Notes: generated by a model from the sequence alone, not told the origin. Counted from the stretch's first letter, positions 44,694 to 56,350 are shown. The stretch is 64,000 nucleotides of DNA from Crotalaria pallida (GCA_037953625.1 CM075655.1:21470001-21534000), one strand, 5' to 3'. Numbers and translations: made by a program.

Positions 44694-44917
44694 CACCTAA
44701 ACAGGGCATAGGGAGTAAGTATACACATATACATAATCAATAAAGACTAAAATACAAAAACAAGTATATCATGGACAGAAAATAATGCAAGTACATATGA
44801 GCACACCAATTTTCAACATTATATCTCTTATAATGCAAGTGGCATGATGCATGATTTCCATCCATAACTGAGGCTTCCAATACTAGTCCATCTCGGACGT
44901 CCATCCAATACACCAAG

Positions 44918-45126
44918 GTGTTCCCAAAACACTAACATATGTTCTGGGAACGTATGTCAAACCATACTTGGAAAAACAAACATCACTCCCAGAGTGTGCA
45001 TTACGTTCCCAGAACGTATACAAAAACCATGTCCCAGACACTGGCCACATTCCCAGAATGTGTCATCAAGTAGGTTACATCAATTCGGTACTCCCAGAGT
45101 ACCCTCCTCATATTCCCAGAATATGA
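44918..45126. repeat. Variable-arm hairpin array in E4 left LTR (loop CCCAG)
   Basis: Same series as in the right LTR: GTGTT-CCCAA-AACAC, ACATATGTT-CTGGG-AACGTATGT (44935-44957), CACT-CCCAG-AGTG, TACGTT-CCCAG-AACGTA, CACATT-CCCAG-AATGTG, GGTACT-CCCAG-AGTACC and TCATATT-CCCAG-AATATGA. In the second hairpin the loop is the reverse complement of the one in the right LTR. Confidence 0.9.
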
Positions 45127-45395
45127 CAATCGTTTCTTGCAAACCTACTTTCCATTCTCTATGAATGAATGCACAATTACTAAGGTTGGTTTTTATATTT
45201 AATTTAATTATTGTGATTTAGAAATTTCTCAAATTCTCTTTTGAATGATTGATTTGAGGTATAACCTTTGGCATGAAAATTCATCCTTGAATTAACTTAA
45301 AAACATGCCAATAGACTTGGATTGGGAAAAACTTAACCAATGGTATCAAACTTTTCACTTAAAAGACTTAACTTTTATTTTTCAGTTTCAGGTAC

Positions 45396-45806
45396 TAACC
45401 GGTTATAGTTTCAGACTAACCGGTTAGAGTTACAGACCTGAACCTACTAACCATTGAAATTCAGAAAACCCTTTTTCTTGAATTCTCTACCCAATCCATA
45501 AACAGAGTCTTAGCTTTGTTATATACCTCAAACCCCACTGATTTCATCATTCAAAAGTCTAAATCACAATCCAATTCCAATTAAACATAATTTCCACTTG
45601 AAATTATCTTTTAACCATAAGGTATTGACTCATCAATTACAATCTGAAACAAACAGTGTTCATTGACATGGTTTCAGATTGGTTTGAAGTGAAATTAGAG
45701 TATAGACTTGAGTGCAAATGGTAAGAACACTGGGAAAATTTCAGAAAATCATTTTCTTTGAAAACTGACAGTATCTAACCGGTTACAGATTCAGAATAAC
45801 CTGTTA
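45396..45806. repeat. TAACCGGTTA palindromes in E4 left LTR
   Basis: Copies start at 45396, 45417 and 45776, with a decayed TAACCTGTTA at 45797. They lie in two pairs, each about 21 bp apart, like the ACTCGAGT pairs of E5. Confidence 0.88.
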
Positions 45807-46718
45807 GATTCTGCAGAATGTACACTGCAGAAAGGGGTTATGCATACCATTTTCTACCATGCTCAAATCTAACCAATTTCAGTCATAAATAGAGTTCACA
45901 TACCTTAAAATAAACATGTTTAACCACAGAAAACATATTCATTTTGCATGCATTCAATTTAGAGCATCAAATTGCATATAAATCAACATAAACACAACTT
46001 GATATCACAAAACTCATAATAAGCATTTAGATTCTGTTTCAACCATCAAAATCACTTGCATGCATACTACCAAACTTGCTCAAAAAGTACTGAGCTACAG
46101 AAATGGCCTCCAAGCCTTTTTACATATTTATGTAATGCCCTTTTGAGTCTTTGTTGACTCAAATCCTAAAACACATACTTTTAGCCTTAATCTAGTATAA
46201 GGTAAACTTCTCCCATACCTTAGGATAGTGTTTGATAAGTTGAATCACTGAAAAATGCAAAAACTCCACAGAATCCACAACCTTTGTTTTCAGCCAGAAC
46301 AGGTTCGACAGGGTCCAAAAACCAGGGATTTTGACATAGAGATTGGCCAAAAAAATTAGGGAAAATAATTAGGACTTGCTCTAGGTAACATGCACTAAAG
46401 GATCGAAGTGATTTGAGGTTTAAAGATTACCTGTACTTACCAAAATCAGAGCTTAAACCTAGCTTCCAGAAACAAGAACAACATTGAACCCATTTTTCAA
46501 GCTTCAACTTCAAGGATTGATTTCTTCTTCCACACACACTTTTAGCTTACAAACTTTATATCAACACGAAGCTCTGGATGTAAGCTTCGTGTTCGTGTAT
46601 CACTCAAAGTCTATCTCTCAGAAACAAAAGAGAATTGCAAGGACGAATCCTCAGAACCCTAACACAGAGCAATTCCTCACACTTGGGCAAAAATGGCCTC
46701 AATTCATCAACCATGGAG

Positions 46719-46888
46719 CTTTAAATAGACGGATTTGATGAACATGCAGACCGACACGCGTTTCCCACTATGAATCGAGTGGGATTCGTGGCAATTAAGG
46801 GATAATTGCAGTGATTACTCATCAAAATCCACTAACCCAGTTTCTGAGTTCATCGTGTAACCGGTTACAGGGCATTACTAACCGGTTA
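46719..46888 (-). promoter_or_regulatory. E4 left LTR promoter: TATA-like box and palindrome pair
   Basis: CTATTTAAAG on the minus strand at 46719-46728. About 130 bp upstream in the direction of transcription lie GTAACCGGTTAC (46857-46868) and TAACCGGTTA (46879-46888). Placement agrees with the E5 TATA box and its ACTCGAGT pair. Confidence 0.6.
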
Positions 46889-47161
46889 CATTAGTGTAAA
46901 ATTTAAAAATTAATACTTTTATAACCTTTCCCTCCAAGAACCGTTCTAATATTACATTTAGGTCCTAACCCAATGACTAAAATGCAATATCCAAATTTAT
47001 GCATATATTTATCATATAAAAATACCTTCACCTATTTCTTATATTACAAGGCTAATTAAACACTAAACATAAACTTGGAAAAATTTATATTAATTAATAA
47101 TAAAACTTTAATTATTATTAATTTCCTTATTATCCGGGAGACGAAAATTAGGGGTGTTACA

Positions 47162-47175
47162 TTACTCCCCCACTT
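47162..47175 (-). other. E4 polypurine tract
   Basis: AAGTGGGGGAGTAA on the minus strand, next to the left LTR. Confidence 0.9.
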
Positions 47176-47185
47176 AAATTCTAAC

Positions 47186-49435
47186 TTACATAAACAACTC
47201 AGGGTATTCCTGAAGCATCTTATCCTCTAATTCCCATGTAGCTTCAGACACGTCGGCATTTTCCCAGATGACCTTGACTAAAGGTATCTCTTTTTCCCTA
47301 AGCTGCTTAACTTCACAATCTTCTATCCGGACTGGTCTAGTTTCAAAGATAAGGTTTTCCTTCAAAGTTAGATCATCAGGTTGAATTTTCAAAACAATTG
47401 ATGGGTCATGCACATATTTCTTTAACTGGGAAACATGAAAGACATTGTGCAAGTTTGACAGAGAGGGTGGTAAAGCTATTTGATTGGCAACAGGACCAAC
47501 TCTCTTGAGGATCTGGTATGGACCTATAAACTTAGGTGAAAGCTTTCGGGTTCTCAAGGATCTACTGATTCCTTTCATCGGAACTATCCAAAGAAACACA
47601 TGGTCGCCTTCCGAAAACTCTACTGGTTTTCCCCTCTTATCAGCATAACTCTTCTGCCGACTCTGAGCTGCTTTCATCTTTTCCTGAACCATTTTAATCT
47701 TCTCAGTTGTCTGCTGCAAAATTTCTGGTCCAACAACTAAGTTCTTCCCCACTTGAAACCAGCATTGCGGGGTTTGGCATTTCCTTCCATACAAAGCTTC
47801 AAACGGTGCCATACCGATGCTTGCATGATAACTTTTGTTGTATGTGAATTCTGCAAGAGGTAACACTTGATCCCAACTTCCCTGTTCTTCAAGTGCACAA
47901 GCCCTCAATATATCTTCCAAAGACTGAATAGTTCTCTCCGTTTGACCATCCGTCTGTGGATGATACGCAGAACTCAACTTTAAGCTTGTTCCCATAGCGT
48001 TATGCAAACCCTTCCAAAACTGTGAAGCAAGCCTGGGATCTCGATCTGACACAATACTTGAAGGTATTCCGTGTAGACGAACTACCTCCTTAATGTAGAT
48101 CTGGGTAAGCTTATTCAAAGGATAGCACATATTTATCGGAATAAAATGCGCCGACTTAGTCAACCGATCCACAATCATCCAGATTGCATCATGATTTGCT
48201 GTTGTCTTTGGCAAACTAGATACAAAATCCATTGAGATACCATCCCACTTCCATTGAGGGATGTCTAAGGGTTGCAACTGTCCTCCCGGTTTCTGATGCT
48301 CTACCTTAGCTTTTTGACAGATTATACATGAAGCCACATACTCCGCGGCATCCTTTTTCAAACCAGACCACCAAAACATTTTCTTCAAATCCTGATACAT
48401 TTTGGTTGATCCATGATGCATACTCATTCGGCTCTTATGTGCTTCATCATGAATCAATCTCCTAACCTCTTGATCTTTTGGTATGCAAATCCTTGTTCTA
48501 AAACGAAGGATTCCATCCAACCTAATCTTGAAATCAGGTTCCTTCCCCTCCGAACCTAATCTCATCTTTTCAATCAACTCCTCATCTACTTGTTGCGACT
48601 CCCGAATTCTTTCCAAGAATTCATTTGTGATCTGCAGCATTCCTAACTTGATGCTTGATGGTTCCACTTGCATCAACAAGCTCAAGTCTCTGAACTCCTC
48701 GATCAAAGCTGCTTCCTTCACCATCATTGCACTTATGTGGATTGCTTTTCGACTCAAAGCATCCACAACTACATTCGCCTTACCCGGATGGTAATGGAGT
48801 TTAAAGTCATAATCCTTCAAAAACTCCATCCACCTCCTTTGCCTCATATTCAACTCTTTTTGGTCGAACAGATATTTCAAACTCTTATGGTCACTAAATA
48901 CTTGGAAAGTAGTGCCATAGAGATGATGTCTCCATATCTTTAAGGCAAACACGATCGCAGCTAACTCCAAATCATGCGTCGGGTAATTCACTTTATGATT
49001 CTTCAACTGTCGTGATGCATAAGCCACTACTCTTCCTTCTTGCATTAACACACACCCAAGTCCTTGCTTAGATGCATCACAATACAGTTCAAAATTCTTA
49101 TGAGGGTCAGGTAAGATTAACACAGGAGACGATGTTAACCTTTCCTTTAACTCTCGAAAACTACTTTCACACCTGTCATCCCACACAAACGGTTGATCTT
49201 TTCGAGTCAACTTGGTCAAAGGTAATGCAATCTTGGAAAATCCTTCTATAAACCGACGATAGTATCCAGCCATCCCTAAGAAACTTCTCACCTCAGTCAC
49301 AGTCTTAGGTTGTTCCCATTTCAACACTGAACTCACCTTTGCTGGATCCACCGCAATTCCTTCCTTAGAGATTACATGCCCAAGAAACTTTACTTCATTC
49401 AACCAAAACTCACATTTCGCAAGTTTGGCGTACAA
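47186..49435 (-). pseudogene. E4 pol, distal part: RT end, RNase H, integrase, chromodomain
   Basis: 749 open codons that begin inside reverse transcriptase (YAKLAKCEFW, connection region) because a TAG at 49436-49438 replaces the usual Gln codon. RNase H follows (YCDASKQG, DLELAA), then the integrase zinc finger (CIICQKAK), core (MDFVSSLPK, SDRDPR, TERTIQ) and a chromodomain-like end (VKVIWENADVSEATWELE). The conserved VADALSRK motif of RNase H reads VVDALSRK. The remaining frame is intact, so one stop separates it from the upstream part. Confidence 0.92.
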
Positions 49436-51525
49436 CTACTTCTCCTTCAGAACCATCAACACAATCCTGAGATGTTCTTCATGCTCCTCCGGACTCTTAG
49501 AATAGACCAAAATATCATCTATAAACACCACTACAAACAAGTCCAGGTATGGTCTAAAGATTCGGTTCATATAATCAATGAAGATAGCAGGTGCATTAGT
49601 CAATTCGAACGGCATCACAACATACTCATAATGACCGTATCGAGATCGAAATGCAGTCTTGGATATATCTTCCTCCTTTATCCTGATCTGATGATAGCCC
49701 GATCTCTGATCAATCTTTGAAAATACTGCAGCCCCTCTAACTTGATCCATAAGGTCATCAATCCTTAGCAAAGGATACTTATTCTTAATGGTGACCTTAT
49801 TCAACTGTCTGTAGTCCACACACATTCTCATAATTCCATCCTTTTTCTTTACAAACAGTAGTGGAGCTCCCCAAGGCGAAACACTTGGCCTGATCATCTG
49901 TTTCTGCAACAACTCCTCTATCTGCTTTTTCATTTCTGCCATTTCTGGTGGTGCCATTCTATAAGGAGCAATAGAGATGGGACCAGCTCCAGGAACTAAG
50001 TCAATCCCAAACTCTATTTCTCGCTTCGGAGGTAATCCTGGTATCTCTTCAGGAAATACTTCCGGAAAATCCCTCACCACAGGAATCTCTTCTATTGGCC
50101 TTGTCTCTCCTTCTCCGGTAGCAGAGAATAAACACATGTAACCTTCGGGTTCAAGGGTTTTATATTGGATTGTCTTTCTCTCGTAATTGATGATCACTTG
50201 GTTCTTCATCAACCAATCCATACCTAAGATCACATCTAATTGTAACTTAGGGAGACAAACCAAATCTACTTTAGAAACACGACCCAAGATTTCAACTTCA
50301 CACCCTAAGCAAACCTTAGAGGTAAAGATGGGTATTCCAGTAAGGGTATCTATACTAAGACAACAAGGCGAATCAGAAACAACAAGATTCAACCTACTCA
50401 CACATTCAAGAGAAACAAAAGAATGTGTAGCCCCAGAATCAAACATAATCTTGCAAGGTTGATCATTAAGCAAAAAGTTACCTTGCACGAGATTCAGGGT
50501 TTGGGTTGCTTCAGTACCACTCAGGGTAAACACTTTTCCTTGCACCACAGACTTGCCAGCAGATCCTTTAGCATCACCTTTTGCAAGTTCTTTGCAATCG
50601 CGAGGAAAATGACCTTGCTTTCCGCAATTGAAACATCCTCCTGTGGTCCAGCAGACTTGACCATGGTGATAACGTTTACACTTCTCACAATAAAGAGCAT
50701 TATAGCGAGACTTGTTTCTGTTATCGATCACAGCCTTACCCTTGCCTTTGTTCTTCTGAGAATATGGACCATTATTCCGGTGATCAAACCTTTTCTTCCT
50801 CTGTGGTCCATAACTCTGTCCACTACCTTTTCCTTGGCTTCCTACCAACTCAGCCTTCTTATCATATTCATACATTTTGCACATATCCACAAGTGCAGGA
50901 AAACTCTGAATTCTCTGGCTGAAGATAGACTTTAACTCCAGTCTCAGTCCACCTTCAAACTTGATACACTTACTCCTTTCATCAGGGTTATTCAAGTAGT
51001 AGGGAGAATATTTCATCAGCTCCTCAAATCCAGCAGCATATTCTCCTACACTCATATCTCCCTGTTTCAATTGCATGAACTCTACCTCCTTCTTTCTCCT
51101 TAAATCTTCTGGAAAGTATTTATTAATAAATTTCTCCATAAACACTCCCCAGCTGATTGCTCTTCTCTCAAAGTTCAGCAATTGCACCGTATGATCCCAC
51201 CAGTTCTCAGCCTCCCCATGAAGCATATAAACTGCATATGTTACCTTCTGATCATCCGAATAGTCTAAAGTTCTGAAAATCTTGTTGATTTCTTACAACC
51301 ACTTATTTGCCTCATCAGGTTTGTATCCTCCTTCAAACCTTGGTGGGTTGCACTTTCTAAACTCCGACAGAGTCTTTAATTTGCATCATGATTTACCACA
51401 TTACAAACATGTGGGTTACCAGCTCGTCCTTGTGGTGGCTGTTGTTGCTGCTGCTGCATACCTTCCAGCACAGTCGTAATACGCTCTAACATCTCATTCA
51501 TATAATTTCTATTTCTGGTTGCCAT
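49436..51525 (-). pseudogene. E4 gag, protease and reverse transcriptase, broken
   Basis: Gag begins at the ATG at 51523-51525 (MATRNRNYMNEML) but loses frame near 51380 and meets a TAA in place of Gln near 51290. From 51226 the frame is open for 596 codons: capsid-like region (NKYFPED), zinc knuckle CFNCGKQGHFPRDC, protease FDSGATHSF, GMDWL intact, and reverse transcriptase with FIDDILVYS, ending at TAG 49436-49438. Gag packages the RNA, protease cuts the polyprotein, and reverse transcriptase copies it. Confidence 0.9.
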
Positions 51526-51678
51526 AGAAAGACCTGCACTATGGGCTTTGGGTCACTAAAAAGGTCTTTTTAAAACATAAGCATAACTAGCTTATTTGAC
51601 TAACTTACTCAAACATATTCAAATAACATTGAATATTATACTTATCTGCATCGTCAGGGCCATGAGGGACAGGACCAT

Positions 51679-51691
51679 TGCTCTGATACCA
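51679..51691 (-). other. E4 primer binding site (initiator Met-tRNA)
   Basis: TGGTATCAGAGCA on the minus strand, six bases from the right (5') LTR. Confidence 0.9.
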
Positions 51692-52335
51692 CCAAAGTGT
51701 GACACCCTTGTTTTTATATCTTGAAAATAATAAATATAGAATACTTGCTATCCAAAAATTTGGTCTAGAAAATTTTTCCTTTTTAACTTATACTTGCTCA
51801 ATTATAAACACATTTAACCTTGACGAATAATTTGAATTCGGCTTAATAGTACCTTAATTACAAAAGCCTCTTGAAACAACGTCTTTTTAATATAATAAAA
51901 TATATCCGTAGTGTTGATTAAAAGCATATTAGTTGTCTCTTGAGTTTAATCGGTTTTGTAGAACATAAACTTATTTGCCGAATCCTTTTTAACCAAAATC
52001 AGAGTATGCGGAAGTAAAAATAATACTTGTGGGGCACTGCTGAGGTAAAACACCATAAATATATATATATATATATATATATCATAAGATAAACACCCCC
52101 ACCAGTATCAAAGTAGTAAGTATCAAAGTCGAGATAGCAAGTTTTAGTGAGACATATACATAACTAGCTGCTCAAAATAAACCTCACTCTAAGACCTCTC
52201 AAAAATATGTACAATATATAACAAAGTCAAAATAGAAGTCCCAGAGCAGGTCATCCATGTCCTCAGCAGCTCTTCTGATCCTCTGCAGCTCTATCCCTAG
52301 ACCTAGGATCCAAAACATCTATGCTATGCAAGCTC

Positions 52336-52809
52336 CTAGGAACCAGCAGGTCCACCTCTAGTAGAAATAGTAGGCTCGACAGGCACCTCCTCCTCGTCCT
52401 CATCCTCAACGGGGTCCTCCTCGACCTCGCCCGACTGTGCAGAGAGCCCACCACTGGGCCTAGGACCTGCAGAAGCAGTCATCTCAAAGTCAGTCGGACC
52501 AGGAGAAGGAGTCTCCTCAGTAACAACTCTATGTGAAGAAGGATGAGTGTGACTGGCAGATCTAAAACGAAAACTATGAAATCGACGCATTGGTCGAGCC
52601 GGGGATGGTCCTCTATATGAGTAAAAGGGTGGAACATGCATAGTATAGACTATAGGGATCCTAAACCTACGAGGTCGCACCCGAACCAAAGGGTTAGGGT
52701 GGTAGAGAGTAATCTCCACCTCCCCCTTAAAGGTGGATCGGTGCTCCTCGTAAGGCCATATACCACTAGGGATAGGACATATCTCGATGCAGGCTAGGTA
52801 TCTGGCCAT
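52336..52809 (-). CDS. LTR-encoded conserved protein of unknown function (E4 right copy)
   Basis: 157 codons from the ATG at 52807-52809, full length: MARYLACIE start, basic VRPRRFRIP centre, HVPPFYSYRG, a Ser/His/Arg-rich stretch, then an acidic tail (GEVEEDPVEDEDEEE). Same length and layout as the E5 copy. Differences between the two families are mainly synonymous in the core, which is unusual for LTR DNA. Preceded by a pyrimidine-rich CTGTTTAG, a possible splice acceptor. Lies downstream of the hairpin array and palindromes with respect to transcription. No recognised family. Confidence 0.7.
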   Translation of the reverse strand: MARYLACIEICPIPSGIWPYEEHRSTFKGEVEITLYHPNPLVRVRPRRFRIPIVYTMHVPPFYSYRGPSPARPMRRFHSFRFRSASHTHPSSHRVVTEETPSPGPTDFEMTASAGPRPSGGLSAQSGEVEEDPVEDEDEEEVPVEPTISTRGGPAGS

Positions 52810-53033
52810 CACCTAAACAAGGCATAGGGAGTAAGTATACACATATACATAATCAATAAAGACTAAAATACAAACACAAGTATATCATGGAAAGAAAATA
52901 ATGCGAGTACATATGAGCACACCAATTTTCAACATTATATCTCTTATAATGCAAGTGGCATGATGCATGATTTCCATCCATAACTGAGGCCTCCAATACT
53001 AGTCCATCTCGGACGTCCATCCAATACACCAAG

Positions 53034-53242
53034 GTGTTCCCAGAACACTAACATACGTTCCCAGAACGTATGTCAAACCATACTTGGAAAAACAAACATC
53101 ACTCCCAGAGTGTGCATTACGTTCCCAGAACGTATACAAAAACCATGTCCCAGACACTGGCCACATTCCCAGAATGTGTCATCAAGTAGGTTACATCAAT
53201 TCGGTACTCCCAGAGTACCCTCCTCATATTCCCAGAATATGA
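53034..53242. repeat. Variable-arm hairpin array in E4 right LTR (loop CCCAG)
   Basis: GTGTT-CCCAG-AACAC (53034-53048), ACATACGTT-CCCAG-AACGTATGT (53051-53073), CACT-CCCAG-AGTG (53100-53112), TACGTT-CCCAG-AACGTA (53118-53134), a weak TGT-CCCAG-ACA (53146-53156), CACATT-CCCAG-AATGTG (53162-53178), GGTACT-CCCAG-AGTACC (53203-53219) and TCATATT-CCCAG-AATATGA (53224-53242). The loop never varies while the arms do. Confidence 0.92.
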
Positions 53243-53511
53243 CAATCGTTTCTTGCCAACCTATTTTCCATTCTCTATGAATGAATGCACAATTACTAAG
53301 GTTGGTTTTTATCTTTAATTTAATTATTGTGATTTAGAAATATCTCAAATTCTCTTTTGAATGATTGATTTGAGGTATAACCTTTGGCATGAAAATTCAT
53401 CCTTGAATTAACTTAAAAACATGCCAATAGACTTGGATTCGGAAAAACTTAACCAATGGTATCAAACTTTTCACTTAAAAGACTTAACTTTTATTTTTCA
53501 GTTTCAGGTAC

Positions 53512-53922
53512 TAACCGGTTATAGTTTCAGACTAACCGGTTAGAATTACAGACCTGAACCTACTAACCATTGAAATTCAGAAAACCCTTTTTCTTGAATT
53601 CTCTACCCAATCCATAAACAGAGTCTTAGCTTTGTTATATACCTCAAACCCCACTGATTTCACCGTTCAAAAGTCTAAATCACAATCCAATTCCAATTAA
53701 ACATAATTTCCACTTGAAATTATCTTTTAGCCATAAGGTATTGACTCATCAATTACAATCTGAAACAAACAGTGTTCATTGACATGATTTCAGATTGGTT
53801 TCAAGTGAAATTAGAGTATAGACTTGAGTGCAAATGGTAAGAACACTGGGCAAATTTCATAAAATCATTTTCTTTGAAAACTGACAGTATCTAACCGGTT
53901 ACAGATTCAAAATAACCGGTTA
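53512..53922. repeat. TAACCGGTTA palindromes in E4 right LTR
   Basis: Perfect copies at 53512-53521, 53533-53542, 53892-53901 and 53913-53922: two pairs with 21-bp spacing. Confidence 0.9.
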
Positions 53923-54834
53923 GATTGTGCAGAATGTACACTGCAGAAAGGGGTTTTGCATACCATTTTCTACCATGCTCAAATCTAACCAATTTCAGTC
54001 ATAAATAGAGTTCACATACCTTAAAATAAACATGTTTAACCACAGAAAACATATTCATTTTGCATGCATTCAATTTAGAGCATCAAATTGCATATAAATC
54101 AACATAAACACAACTTGATATCACAAAACTCATAATAAGCATTTAGATTCTGTTTCAACCATCAAAATAACTTGCATGCATACTACCAAACTTGCTCAAA
54201 AAGTACTGAGCTGCAGAAATGGCCTCCAAGCCTTTTTACATATTTATGTAATGCCCTTTTGAGTGTTTGTTGACTCAAATCCTAAAACACATACTTTTAG
54301 CCTTACTCTAGTATAAGGTAAACTTCTCCCATACCTTAGGATAGTGTTTGATGAGTTGAATCACTGAAAAATGCAAAAACTCCACAGAATCCACAACCTT
54401 TGTTTTCAGCCAGAACAGGTTCGACAGGGTCCAAAAACCAGGGATTTTGACATAGAGATTGGCCAAACAAATTAGGGAAAATAATTAGGACTTGCTCTAG
54501 GTAAGATGCACTAAAGGATCGAAGTGATTTGAGGTTTAAAGATTACCTGTACTTACCAAAATCAGAGCTTAAACCTAGCTTCCATAAACAAGAACAAAAC
54601 TGAACCCGTTTTTCAAGCTTCAACTTCAAGGATTGATTTCTTCTTCCACACACACTTTTAGCTTACAAACTTTATATCAACACGAAGCTCTGGATTTAAG
54701 CTTCGTGTTCGTGTATCACTCAAAGTCTATCTCTCAGAAACAAAAGAGAATTGCAAGGACGAATCCTCAGAACCCTAACACAGGGCAATTCCTCGCACTT
54801 GGGCAAAAATGGCCTCAATTCATCAACCATGGAG

Positions 54835-55003
54835 CTTTAAATATAGGGATTTGATGAACATGCAGAACGACACGCGTTTCCCACTATGAATCGAGTGGGA
54901 TTCGTGGCAATTAAGGGGTAATTGCAGTGATTACTCATCAAAATCCACTAACCCAGTTTCTGAGTTCATCGTGTAACCGGTTACAGGGCTTACTAACCGG
55001 TTA
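54835..55003 (-). promoter_or_regulatory. E4 right LTR promoter: TATA-like box and palindrome pair
   Basis: CTATATTTAAAG on the minus strand at 54835-54846. GTAACCGGTTAC (54973-54984) and TAACCGGTTA (54994-55003) lie 127 bp and more upstream. As the 5' LTR, this copy would drive the element's transcript. Confidence 0.6.
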
Positions 55004-55276
55004 CATTAGTGTAAAATTTAAAAATTAATATTTTTATAACCTTTCCCTCCAAGAACCTTTCTAATTTTACATTTAGGTCCTAACCCAAGGACTAAAATGC
55101 AATATCCAAATTTATGCATATATTTATCATATAAAAATACCTTCACCTATTTCTTATATTTCAAGGCTAATTAAACACTAAACATAAACTTGGAAAAATT
55201 TATATTAATTAATAATAAAACTTTATTTATTATTAATTTCCTTATTATCCGGGAGACGAAAATTAGGGGTGTTACA

Positions 55277-56083
55277 CTTTAGACAAAATTTGAACCAGTC
55301 AGGTATCTTGGAGTTCAGATTTCTTGAATGTGCAGGTTTAACTAACTTGAATGTGAATCATTAATAATCAGGTCTTTGGCTTTGACCTAAGAATATTGAT
55401 CATAAGTGAGTAAAATTTAAGTTTTTCATTATTATTTGGACTATTTAGCATCAGTCTCTGCTGTCACATTTAATGTAGTTTCATGGATTACTTTGGTCTT
55501 ATCCTACATAATCCATGGATAGGTTAGTCTGTTTGCCTATACCATGTATTAGTTAATGATGATATGCTTATGTTGTTTGACTCTCTGATTTCATGACTAA
55601 TTCTGAGTTGGCATCTGAATTTTGGCTCAGGATTATGTCAGGAGCTACAGTTCCAATTGGTTGAGAGCCTATTCCAACCGATTGAGACCGCTGTCCTATG
55701 TAGTAGTGTTGTATTCTCTTGTTTTTGCTTATTGTTCAATGCATTTTGTACTAGTCATGGTGCATCAAATTTGTTTACACCTGCTACACTCTCATAGTTT
55801 TGCTACTGTTGTTGTTTTTGTTTAGTCAATCTGATCTTGAAATTGTGCAAAGTTCATTTATTCAAATTCAAGCAAGAGCACTTTTGACAAGAGTTTAAAA
55901 TTTAAATGACACAATTTTGGATGTTTGTTACTCATTTTTGATATATTTTTATTCTACTAAGTGCAAACATTAATTATTGATGATTTTTCGGTATTATAGG
56001 CTTACTTGAGGTTGAAAAATGGATTGACAATTAGTTGCACAAAAATTGTTCTCGTTTTTCTGTTTTTTGAACAGTGTGACAAT
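55277..56083 (+). other. Host flank between E4 and E6
   Basis: Starts with the right CTTTA duplication of E4. 55282-55312 could finish a short split exon, ending before GTATCT. The rest is T-rich, intron-like DNA; 55632-55690 is a small open patch (DYVRSYSSNWLRAYS) that I do not recognise. Ends with ACAAT (56079-56083), the presumed E6 target site. Confidence 0.4.
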
Positions 56084-56218
56084 TGTTGGAAACCAACAAG
56101 CGGGCTTAGCAATTACTAGAGGGGGGGTGAATAGTAATATGGAAGCAACAGTGACTAATTTTCGGTGCAATTAAAAGATAATTGATCAAAAGCTTGTTTT
56201 TTCTGAAACTGGGCAATT

Positions 56219-56350
56219 TACTCGAGTGAATTTAAAAACACTCGCGTGTTTTTCAGAAAACCTGAAAAACACTCGCGTGAAAATGAAGAACACTCGAGTG
56301 AAATGTTACGAAATACTCGAGTGAATTGAAAAACACTCGAGTGTTTTATG
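56219..56350. repeat. CTCGAG/CTCGCG palindrome cluster in E6 LTR body
   Basis: ACTCGAGT at 56220, CACTCGCGTG at 56239 and 56270, CACTCGAGTG at 56291, then two more to about 56345. The other LTR (62869-62974) lacks one unit of about 21 bp. Confidence 0.88.

Larger units (their letters stand above)
43540..47161 (-). repeat. E4 3' LTR (3622 bp)
   Basis: TGTGACACCC to GGGGTGTTACA. From left to right: AT microsatellite (about 43927-43967, longer than in the other LTR), the LTR frame (44148-44693), hairpin array, palindrome clusters, TATA box and the upstream palindrome pair. Confidence 0.93.
43540..55276 (-). mobile_element. E4: Tekay/Del-type Ty3/gypsy element with 3.6-kb LTRs
   Basis: 11.7-kb complete element: LTRs 43540-47161 and 51698-55276, target duplication CTTTA at 43535-43539 and 55277-55281, minus-strand gag-pol with chromodomain, Met-tRNA primer site and polypurine tract. 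gag-pol carries several inactivating changes, so the copy is no longer autonomous. Its LTRs are homologous to solo LTR E5. Confidence 0.95.
51698..55276 (-). repeat. E4 5' LTR (3579 bp)
   Basis: TGTGACACCC to GGGGTGTTACA, highly similar to the left LTR. The AT microsatellite (about 52058-52081) is shorter and a small duplication near 43570 of the left LTR is absent. Confidence 0.93.
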
